From: Lentzea cavernae
GTDB taxonomy: Bacteria; Actinomycetota; Actinomycetes; Mycobacteriales; Pseudonocardiaceae
DNA length: 64,000 nt
Reading direction: 5' to 3'
Assembly: GCF_014653695.1 (NCBI RefSeq)
Contig: NZ_BNAR01000004.1
Span: forward strand, 452,645-516,644
Shown here: in pieces, positions 8,764 through 15,459 of the stretch
Numbering within the stretch: position 1 is the first letter of the stretch
Layout of the letters: each line of letters begins with the position of its first letter
The notes under the pieces: generated by a model
The model's database searches: none
The model's input: only the letters and a program-made list of their open reading frames with translations
Told to the model about the DNA's origin: nothing
Made by a program: the position numbers and the translations under genes

Positions 8764-10092
8764 TCAGACTCCGGCGACCTGGTGTTCGGGTTGCGGCGGC
8801 AGGTGCTCCAGCGACCGCTCGATGTCCTCCTCGGTCACCACGATCTCCTCGTCGACCTGACCGTCCAGATAGGACCGGTAGGACGCCATGTCGAACAGGC
8901 CGTGCCCGCTGAGGGAGAACAGGATCACCGGCGACGTGCCGTCCCGGTCGGCCTTGGCGGCCTCGACGACGGCGCCGTGCACGGCGTGCGCGCTCTCCGG
9001 CGCCGGCACGAGTCCCTCGGCGCGGGCGAACAGCACCGCGGACTCGAACACCTCGCGCTGCTGGTAGGCGGTCGCCTCGATCAGGCCCCTGTCGTACAGG
9101 GCGCTGACCACCTTGGCGGTGGCGTGGTAGCGCAGGCCGCCCGCGTGCATCCGGGGCGGCGCGAACCGCGAGCCCAGCGTGTACATCTTCTGCAGCGCGT
9201 TCTGCTCGGAGCTGTCGGTGAAGTCGTAGGCGTACCGGCCCCTGGTGAGCTTCGGGCACGCGGCGGGCTCCACGGATACGCACCGCACGTGCCCCTGGTC
9301 GGGACGCAGGAACGGGAAGGCGAGCCCGCCGAAGTTGCTGCCCGCGCCGAGCCCGGCGATCACGACGTCGGCCCGTTCGCCGAACTCGGTCAGCTGGTCG
9401 ATCGCCTCCAGGCCCATGACGGTGTTGTGCAGCAACGAGTACGTCTCGCCGCTGCCCGCGCAGAACCGGGTGCCGGGCTGCTGGGTCGCCTCCATGGCCT
9501 CGGCCAGCGCGATGGACAGCGTGCCCGCGTTCTCGTGGGCGAACCGGCGGCCCGCGGCGGTGCCGTCGCTGGGACTCGCGATCACCTCGGCGCCCAGCAT
9601 CTCCATGATGGTGCGGCGGTGCGGTTTGCTCTCCAGGCTCGTGCGGACCATGTAGACCACGCACTCCAACCCGAACATGTGGCACGCCGTGGCGACCGCC
9701 GTGCCCCACTGACCCGCACCGGTGGCGACGGCGAGCCGCTTGGCGCCCGCCGCCTTGTAGTAGTGCGCCTGGGCAATCGCGGTGTTGAGCTTGTGGCTGC
9801 CGGACGGGTTGCCGCCCTCGTACTTGTAGTAGATGCGGGCGCGGGTGCCGAGCGCCTCCTCCAACTCGGTGGCGCGGCGCAGCGGCGTGGTGCGCCACTG
9901 GGCGTAGCGCCGCGCGACCTCCTCGGGGATCGGCACCCAGCGCTCGCGGGTGACCTCCTGGCGGATGAGGCTCAGCGGCACCTGCGGGTCGAGCCGGGCG
10001 CCCTCCCGCCGCACGGGCGGCGGCAGGTCCGGCGGCAGGTCGAAGTCGAGGTCGGCCAGGACGTTGTACCAGGCAGTGGGCGGTGTGGTCAC
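8764..10092 (-). CDS. TrpB-like PLP-dependent enzyme (TrpB2 type)
   Basis: A 442-residue fold-type II PLP enzyme starting at GTG 10092, overlapping the PPTase stop by four bases (GTGA). The Schiff-base Lys is in NPSGSHKLNTA. A Gly-rich GLGAGSNFGG loop binds the cofactor phosphate, and LFSLSGHG closes the active site. The N-terminal extension with a basic region (PLSLIRQEV, WVPIPEEVARRY) and the long C-terminal half are typical of the TrpB2 class, which works without a TrpA partner. No trpA is nearby. TrpB-like enzymes in biosynthetic clusters replace the beta-hydroxyl of a serine- or threonine-like substrate with a nucleophile. That role is inferred from family and context. Confidence 0.87.
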   Translation of the reverse strand: MTTPPTAWYNVLADLDFDLPPDLPPPVRREGARLDPQVPLSLIRQEVTRERWVPIPEEVARRYAQWRTTPLRRATELEEALGTRARIYYKYEGGNPSGSHKLNTAIAQAHYYKAAGAKRLAVATGAGQWGTAVATACHMFGLECVVYMVRTSLESKPHRRTIMEMLGAEVIASPSDGTAAGRRFAHENAGTLSIALAEAMEATQQPGTRFCAGSGETYSLLHNTVMGLEAIDQLTEFGERADVVIAGLGAGSNFGGLAFPFLRPDQGHVRCVSVEPAACPKLTRGRYAYDFTDSSEQNALQKMYTLGSRFAPPRMHAGGLRYHATAKVVSALYDRGLIEATAYQQREVFESAVLFARAEGLVPAPESAHAVHGAVVEAAKADRDGTSPVILFSLSGHGLFDMASYRSYLDGQVDEEIVVTEEDIERSLEHLPPQPEHQVAGV

Positions 10093-10961
10093 CGGGCCTC
10101 CTCGTGGCGGTGTGCGGTCGGGCCCGGCCGGACGGCCAGGGCGCAGGGCGGGCCGACGTCCACCAGGCGCCAGCGCACCCGGCGCCAGCGGCCCTCGCGG
10201 GCGTCGGGGTGGACGGGGATGCGCCACGGCAGGTCGGCCAGACCCATGCCCGTGGCCTTCACGCACGCTTCCTGCACTGCCCACACGCGGCTGAACGCGT
10301 CCGCCGCGTCGGAACGCGCGAGCACGTCGCCCGCGTGCGGCCCGCAGCAGCGGCGGACCAGCCCGTGGTGCAGCGGCGCGGACGGCTCGGCGACGTCGAC
10401 CCCGATCTCACCGCCGGTCCACACCGCCGCGGCGGTGTGCTGGTCGGTGTGCGAGATGGACACCCCGACACCGGGCAGCAGCAACGGCCGGCCGCGGCCG
10501 GTGGTGCGCAACGGCCTCGCCGCCGCGCGGGGGCCGAGCACCTTGGCCACGAGCTGCCTCAGCAGTGACCGTCCGCGCAGGAACTCGTTGGCGCGCAACG
10601 GTCCCATGTCTTCGGAGGCGGCGCGTTCTTCGGCGGTCGCGAAGCCGGTGTCGGTGGCGTGCGCCGGGAGGACCGCCACGTGGGCGGTTGGCAGGCCTGG
10701 TCCGACGGGCACGGACAGGACGGGCAGGTTCCGGACGGCCGGGTTCAGACCGGCTACGTCCAGACCGGCTACGTCCAGACCGGCTACGTCCAGACCGGCT
10801 GCGCCAAGGCCAGGCGCGTCCAGGGCGGGCGCGTCCAGAGCGGGCACGTCCAGAGCGGGCACGTCCAGAGCGGGCACGTCCAGAGCGGGCACGTCCAGAG
10901 CGGGCGCGTCCACAACGGACACACCTGGGGCGGGCAGGGCGAGGGCGGTGGACGTGGTCAC
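10089..10961 (-). CDS. 4'-phosphopantetheinyl transferase with a repeat-rich N terminus
   Basis: A 290-residue protein starting at GTG 10961, overlapping the upstream stop by four bases. The C-terminal 190 residues are a Sfp-type PPTase: GVSISHTDQHTAAAVW, the Mg-binding GVDVAEP segment and W-A-V-Q-E-A-C-V-K (the usual Lys-Glu pair is Gln-Glu here). It would load the three carrier proteins of the cluster with phosphopantetheine. The N-terminal 80 residues are unusual: a pentameric low-complexity repeat (ALDVP, then ALDAP and GLDVA) encoded by a 15-base minisatellite. Ordinary PPTases lack this. It may be a flexible tail or simply tolerated expansion. Confidence 0.85.
   Translation of the reverse strand: MTTSTALALPAPGVSVVDAPALDVPALDVPALDVPALDVPALDAPALDAPGLGAAGLDVAGLDVAGLDVAGLNPAVRNLPVLSVPVGPGLPTAHVAVLPAHATDTGFATAEERAASEDMGPLRANEFLRGRSLLRQLVAKVLGPRAAARPLRTTGRGRPLLLPGVGVSISHTDQHTAAAVWTGGEIGVDVAEPSAPLHHGLVRRCCGPHAGDVLARSDAADAFSRVWAVQEACVKATGMGLADLPWRIPVHPDAREGRWRRVRWRLVDVGPPCALAVRPGPTAHRHEEAR
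10741..10920. repeat. 15-bp minisatellite inside the PPTase gene
   Basis: Twelve consecutive 15-base units cover 10741-10920. Four near-identical ACGTCCAGACCGGCT-type units come first, then a divergent unit, then GCGTCCAGGGCGGGC and a run of ACGTCCAGAGCGGGC units, four of them identical (846-905). The unit keeps the reading frame, giving a five-residue protein repeat. Identical neighbouring units point to recent slippage or unequal exchange. Confidence 0.9.
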
Positions 10962-12145
10962 AGGGCCAGCCCCACCCCTCGGTCGACCAGCACCAGCGCG
11001 CCGTTCGCCCCGAGCAGCCGGTCGTTCGCGTAGTTCAGCGACGACGACCGCAGGTCGCGGAACAGCCGCTCCAGCGGCAGCGGCGCGTCGCGCAGGTAGC
11101 CGTGGCGCAGGCCGGCCACCTCGACCAGGGTGTCCACGACGGCGAACGAGCGCTCGGCGGCGTGCACCTTGAGGCCGTTGAGGCGCAGCTGCACGTCGGG
11201 TGCCTCCGGGTCGGGGGCGAGGCTCGTGTCCCGCACCACCTGGGCGATCAGGGCGGCCGTGGTGTCGAGGTCGAGGCGCACTCTGGCCAACCGGGCGCGG
11301 AGCAGGTCCGACTCCAGGTTGAACTGCTTGCGGCCGGCGGGGCTGCGCACCAGTTCGAGCACTGCCCGCAGCGCGCCGCGGGCGGCGCCGAGCCAGCACG
11401 AGGCCCAGGCGATGTGGCCGACCGGGACGAACGTGCGCAGCGCCACGTCGCGGAAACCGCCCGCGCCGCCGACGATCGCGCTCTCCGCGACCGTGCCGGA
11501 CAGGTGCAGCGGGCCGCTGTGCGTGCCGCGCATCCCCATGGGGTCCCAGGAGAAGCCCTCGGCGTGCCGCACGGTCAGCTGCTCGCGGTCGGCGTAGACC
11601 AGCGACACCTCCGCCGGCTGCGCCGATTCGGAGTCCTTCATGGTGATCAGGAAGCCGTCGGCGTCCGAACCGCCCGTGACGATCGGCGCGTCGCGGTCGA
11701 GGTGCACCTTCCCGTCCTCGCGGCGCAACGGCGCGTGGGCGCTGAGCAGGTGGCCGCCCTTGACCTTCTCGCTGGTGACCGAGGCGACGTACACCTCGCC
11801 CGCGGCCAGCCGGGGCAGCAGGTCTGCCTGCAGCTCGGGACTGCCGTGGCCGACCAGCGCCGCGACCTGCTGGCAGTGCATCGCCCAGATCATGCCGGTG
11901 GACAGGCACTCGCCGGACAGTTCGGCGGCCACGCGCACCAGGTCGTCCAGGCCGCCGCCGAGGCCGCCGTGCGCCACCGGCACGAGCAGGCCCATCAACC
12001 CGCTGTCGCGCAACGCCTTCAGCGGCGCGGTGGGGAACGAGGCGTCGGCGTCGACCTGCCGGGCGTGGTCGCGCAGGACCGGCAGCACCGACTCGACCCG
12101 GTCGCCGATCTCCCGCTGGTCCGGGCGCGTCTGCGTGGTCGTCAC
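10958..12145 (-). CDS. Acyl-CoA-dehydrogenase-fold flavoprotein, probable flavin monooxygenase
   Basis: A 395-residue protein starting at GTG 12145 (four-base overlap with the ACP stop). It has the ACAD fold: an N-terminal helical domain (GLMGLLVPVAHGGLGGG), a middle beta domain (ITMKDSESA, GMRGTHSGPLHLSG) and a C-terminal four-helix bundle. The catalytic Glu of true dehydrogenases, normally just before the terminal GT-rich turn, is not apparent. The segment reads RDLRSSSLNYANDRLLGANG. That loss, together with a flavin reductase in the operon, fits the ACAD-like group D monooxygenases (DszC/KijD3 type), which hydroxylate carbon or nitrogen. A dehydrogenase acting on an ACP-bound amino acid cannot be excluded. 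Substrate unknown. Confidence 0.8.
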   Translation of the reverse strand: MTTTQTRPDQREIGDRVESVLPVLRDHARQVDADASFPTAPLKALRDSGLMGLLVPVAHGGLGGGLDDLVRVAAELSGECLSTGMIWAMHCQQVAALVGHGSPELQADLLPRLAAGEVYVASVTSEKVKGGHLLSAHAPLRREDGKVHLDRDAPIVTGGSDADGFLITMKDSESAQPAEVSLVYADREQLTVRHAEGFSWDPMGMRGTHSGPLHLSGTVAESAIVGGAGGFRDVALRTFVPVGHIAWASCWLGAARGALRAVLELVRSPAGRKQFNLESDLLRARLARVRLDLDTTAALIAQVVRDTSLAPDPEAPDVQLRLNGLKVHAAERSFAVVDTLVEVAGLRHGYLRDAPLPLERLFRDLRSSSLNYANDRLLGANGALVLVDRGVGLAL

Positions 12146-12402
12146 GACGTTCCCACGGCGGGCTCGTCGACAGCCGTCCCGACGGCCTTGCGCAGGCTCT
12201 CGGCGGTGGCGAAGGTGTCGCCGGTCATCATCTCGTCCGGCAGCACGACGCCCAGTTCGTCCTCGAGGTCGAAGAGCAGCTCCACGGCCTGCATGGAGTC
12301 CAGGCCGAACTTCTTGAGCGGGGCGTCCTGCGGCAGCTCCGCACCTTCGGGCAGGTTCTTGAGGTGCCGTCGCAGCACCGAGTCGAACTCGTTGTCTTCC
12401 AT
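12142..12402 (-). CDS. Acyl carrier protein 1
   Basis: An 86-residue acidic four-helix carrier protein. The phosphopantetheine attachment Ser is in KKFGLDSMQAVELLF (Ser36, GLDS). I chose ATG 12402, with AAAGGA about nine bases upstream. An in-frame ATG at 12420 overlaps the decarboxylase stop as ATGA and would add six residues, so translational coupling from there is possible. Lying directly after the BtrK-like decarboxylase and before the flavoprotein, it is the best candidate to carry the amino acid that is decarboxylated and oxidised, as BtrI does in butirosin synthesis. Confidence 0.88.
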   Translation of the reverse strand: MEDNEFDSVLRRHLKNLPEGAELPQDAPLKKFGLDSMQAVELLFDLEDELGVVLPDEMMTGDTFATAESLRKAVGTAVDEPAVGTS

Positions 12403-12416
12403 GGCCTTCAGTCCTT

Positions 12417-13688
12417 TCATCCACTGTGGACGGGCAGTCGCACGAGGTTCAGGCGGGACACGTCGAGCACCGTGTCGCCGCGCACCACCACCTCGGCGGG
12501 AGGGGTGTGGCCCAGGAAGCCGAGCAGGCTCGCGGTGAGCCCGTAGGCGCCGACGTTGGGCACGACGACGAGGTCGCCGGGACGCACGGCCGGCATTCGC
12601 AGGCCGCGGCCGAGGGTGTCCAGAGGGGTGCAGAGCGGGCCGACCAGCGTCGCGGTCACCTCGCCCGGCTCCCCCGCGCCGACGGGAACGACGTCCGGCG
12701 CGAGCCGGGGCAGCCGGCGCAGACCGGACATGCCTCCGAGGTGGTTGACCCCGGTGTCGAGCACGACGAACAGCTCGCCCTTGGAGTGCTTGACGTCCAC
12801 CACCCGCGCGATCAGGGTGCCGGAGTCGCCGACCAGGTGGCGGCCGGACTCGAACGCGATCCGGGGCTCGCCGTCGCGCCAGCCGGGCAGCCGCCGGTCC
12901 AGCAGGTCGGTGAGCCGCGCGGCCAGACCGGGGAACCGGGGCCGCTCGCCGCGGTGCGCGTAGGGCGCTCCGAACCCGCCGCCGAGGTCCACCTCCTCCA
13001 GCCGCCCGAGCCGTCCGGCCAGGTCCGTGGCGAGGTCGACGGCCACCTCGAACTGGCGTACCAGCGCGTCCTCGTCGACGAAGTTGCTGCCCATGTAGAG
13101 GTGCAGGCCGGTGACGGTGGCGGCGGCGTGGCCGCGGAACGCCCCGGGATCGGCGGCGACCCACGACGCGTCCGCGCCGAACTGCGACGCCGTGCCGGTC
13201 ATGGTCAGCCCGGTGCCCGCCACGCCCTCGTCGGCGTTGACCCGCAACAGGCACTTCGCCTCGGCCCCGTGCCGGGCCGCGCACTCGCCGACCGCGCGCA
13301 GGTCGGTGGGCGAGTCGACGGAGAACCGGGTCACCCCGCGGCTCAGGGCGTGCTCCAGCACGGCGGCGGACTTGCCGGGTCCGGTGAGCAGCACCAGGTC
13401 CGGTGACACTCCCGCCGCCAGAGTCGCGTCCACCTCGCCGTCCGAGCTGACCTCGGCGCGGCACCCGAGGCGGGCCAGGGTGCTGACGATCGCGGGGTGG
13501 GGGTTGGCCTTCAGGGAGTAGTAGAGGACCGACGGGTCCGGGAGGGCGCGCCGCAGGTCGGTGTGCGCGGCTTCGACGGCGTCGAGGTCGTAGACGTAGG
13601 CGGGGGTGCCGGCCAGGTCCGCGATCCGTTCAACACCGGTCGCGGCCGTGGTCGCGGTTGTGGTCATGGCGTCGTCCAAGGCGGTCAT
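12417..13688 (-). CDS. Type III PLP decarboxylase acting on an ACP-bound amino acid (BtrK-like)
   Basis: A 423-residue alanine-racemase/ornithine-decarboxylase-fold enzyme starting at ATG 13688 (ATGA overlap with the AMP-ligase stop). The PLP Lys is in YYSLKANPHP (Lys60). The glycine-rich phosphate loop (DLGGGFGAPY), the substrate segment FESGRHLVGDSG and the C-terminal GPLCTPLDTLGRG segment are present. That makes it closer to BtrK and the exosortase-associated decarboxylases than to DAP decarboxylase. BtrK decarboxylates glutamyl-S-BtrI. With an ACP on one side and an AMP ligase on the other, the same chemistry on a thioester-bound amino acid is likely. Which amino acid is not shown by the sequence. 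Confidence 0.87.
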   Translation of the reverse strand: MTALDDAMTTTATTAATGVERIADLAGTPAYVYDLDAVEAAHTDLRRALPDPSVLYYSLKANPHPAIVSTLARLGCRAEVSSDGEVDATLAAGVSPDLVLLTGPGKSAAVLEHALSRGVTRFSVDSPTDLRAVGECAARHGAEAKCLLRVNADEGVAGTGLTMTGTASQFGADASWVAADPGAFRGHAAATVTGLHLYMGSNFVDEDALVRQFEVAVDLATDLAGRLGRLEEVDLGGGFGAPYAHRGERPRFPGLAARLTDLLDRRLPGWRDGEPRIAFESGRHLVGDSGTLIARVVDVKHSKGELFVVLDTGVNHLGGMSGLRRLPRLAPDVVPVGAGEPGEVTATLVGPLCTPLDTLGRGLRMPAVRPGDLVVVPNVGAYGLTASLLGFLGHTPPAEVVVRGDTVLDVSRLNLVRLPVHSG

Positions 13689-15169
13689 CGCGCACCGCCC
13701 TGGCGGGCGAGCAGCTCTGCCAGACCCTTCTTGTCCACCTTGCCGTTGACGCTGAGCGGCAACGCGTCGAGCACCACCACCTCGCTCGGCAGCTTCTGCT
13801 CCTCCAGCCGGTCGCCCAGCTGCTCCACCAGGTACGGCGCGAGCAGGTCGCCCGCGACCGCCAGCAGCGCCCCCGTGGAGTCGTCCGGTGGCAGCAGTGC
13901 CGCCAGTTCCACCCCCGGCACGTCCAGCGCCGCCGCCTCGATCTCGAGGCTGCTCACCCGGATGCCGCGCTGCTTGTAGATGTCGTCGTCGCGGCCGATG
14001 AAGTACAGGTGGCCGTCCTCGTCGAAGCGGCAGCGGTCGCCGGTGTGCAGCACCGGCTGGCCGAACGCGTCGCGGCGGTACCGGCGGGCGGTCAGCTCCG
14101 GCGCGCGCCAGTACCCGGCCATCACGTTCGGGCCGCGCACCACCAGTTCGCCGATCTCGCCCGCGGGCAGGCGGCGTCCGTCCTCGTCGGCGGCGTAGGC
14201 CTCGGTGCCGGGCAGCGGCAGGCCGCACGAGCCCGGCCGGACCAGGTCGGCGTTCGGCTCGGCGATGGAGACGCGCTTGCACTCGGTCAGGCCGAACATG
14301 GCCACCACGTCGAGCCCCGGCACGGCCTCCCGCAGCCGCACGGACGCCGTGACGGGCAGCGCCGCACCGGTGTTGGTCACCATCCGCAGCCGTGCGGGAG
14401 GGTTTCCGGCGCGGCCCACGAGCCGGCCCAGGGTGGCGGCGAGGCTCGGCACGAGCGGGAACACGGTGGTGTCGTGCTCCACCAACCGCCGCAGCAACGC
14501 GGGACCGGCGTCGCTGTCGTCGCCGACCACCAGGCACGCTCCCGCCTGGCAGGACAGGAACATCTGGTACTGGCCGTAGTCGAAGGACAGCGGCAGGCAG
14601 CAGAACACCACGTCGTCGGCGCGGTAGCCCAGGCGTTCCTGGATGGCGGCCGCGGCGAACAGCACCTGGGCGTGGGTGGAGACGACGGCCTTGGGCATGG
14701 ACGTGCTGCCCGACGTGTAGATGAGCGCGACCGGGTCGGTGGCCGCGCACGGCTCGCCGGCGGGCAGCGGCTCGGACGGCGTGGCCGGCAGTTCGTCCAA
14801 CCGGTGCACGGGCACGTCCACGGACAGGCGTCCCGCGGCGTCGTCGGTCGCGATGATCAGCCTCGGCTCGCTGTCTCCGAGGATGTGGTCGAGGTGGTAC
14901 GGGCGGATGCGGTCGCTGAGCACGACGTGCAGCGCGCCGAGGCGGGAGCAGGCGTGCACGAGCGCGGTCGTCTCCAGCGCGTGCGGCGCGAGCAGCAACA
15001 CCCGGTCGCCACGCACGACACCCCGGCCGCGCAACCACTGGGCGTAGGCCTCGGACCTGTTGCGCAGCGCGCGGTAGGTCCAGGTCTGCTCGCCGCGGCG
15101 CACGGCCGGAGCGTCAGGTGCGAGTTCGGCCTGGCGGTCGAGCAGGTGGTGCAGCAGGAAGGCCGTCAT
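13685..15169 (-). CDS. AMP-dependent acyl/aminoacyl ligase
   Basis: A 494-residue ANL-superfamily ligase starting at ATG 15169 (ATGA overlap). The P-loop is YTSGSTSMPKA, the A5-type motif reads MFGLTECKR, the hinge is at TGDRCRFDEDG with DDIYKQRGIRVS, and the terminal catalytic Lys is in SVNGKVDKKG. It resembles the AMP ligases found next to BtrK-like decarboxylases in exosortase-type clusters. It probably activates a carboxylate and loads it on ACP1 or ACP2, taking the place of the ATP-grasp enzyme BtrJ of butirosin synthesis. It lacks its own carrier domain, which fits the free-standing ACPs on both sides. Confidence 0.86.
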   Translation of the reverse strand: MTAFLLHHLLDRQAELAPDAPAVRRGEQTWTYRALRNRSEAYAQWLRGRGVVRGDRVLLLAPHALETTALVHACSRLGALHVVLSDRIRPYHLDHILGDSEPRLIIATDDAAGRLSVDVPVHRLDELPATPSEPLPAGEPCAATDPVALIYTSGSTSMPKAVVSTHAQVLFAAAAIQERLGYRADDVVFCCLPLSFDYGQYQMFLSCQAGACLVVGDDSDAGPALLRRLVEHDTTVFPLVPSLAATLGRLVGRAGNPPARLRMVTNTGAALPVTASVRLREAVPGLDVVAMFGLTECKRVSIAEPNADLVRPGSCGLPLPGTEAYAADEDGRRLPAGEIGELVVRGPNVMAGYWRAPELTARRYRRDAFGQPVLHTGDRCRFDEDGHLYFIGRDDDIYKQRGIRVSSLEIEAAALDVPGVELAALLPPDDSTGALLAVAGDLLAPYLVEQLGDRLEEQKLPSEVVVLDALPLSVNGKVDKKGLAELLARQGGAR

Positions 15170-15459
15170 CGGATCGCCTCCGGGGTCGCGCCGGCGACGG
15201 TGGTCGCCAGCAGGTCGGTGAGCGAGTCCAGCGAGTCGAACGCCTCGGGGACGATGAGGTCCGCGGGCACCTCCACGCCCAGGTCGGTCTCGAGGCGTTC
15301 CAGCACGGTGACGACCGCGATCGAGTCGAACCCGGGCAGGTCGAACAACGAGCGCGCCGAACGCGGCGCGCCGGGCGGTGTGCCGAGCACGTCGGCCACC
15401 GCGTGCGCGGCCCGGTCGGCCAGTTCCTGTCTGGCGAATTCCCTTGCATGGGGCCGCAT
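15166..15459 (-). CDS. Acyl carrier protein 2
   Basis: A 97-residue carrier protein starting at ATG 15459, whose start overlaps the adenylation-domain stop by one base (TGATG). The attachment Ser is in LPGFDSIAVVTVLERLE (Ser46, GFDS). Helix II after it and the acidic VPADLIVPEAFDS stretch are typical. Set between the stand-alone adenylation domain and the AMP ligase, it is probably loaded by one of them. The A domain is favoured because the two genes are directly coupled. Any phosphopantetheine would come from the PPTase at 10089-10961. Confidence 0.88.
   Translation of the reverse strand: MRPHAREFARQELADRAAHAVADVLGTPPGAPRSARSLFDLPGFDSIAVVTVLERLETDLGVEVPADLIVPEAFDSLDSLTDLLATTVAGATPEAIR

Noticed and set aside
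10741-10920. CRISPR-like repeats or a pentapeptide-repeat protein
   Set aside because: Units are contiguous 15-mers without spacers and lie in frame. The residue order ALDVP does not match the A(D/N)LxX pattern of true pentapeptide-repeat proteins.
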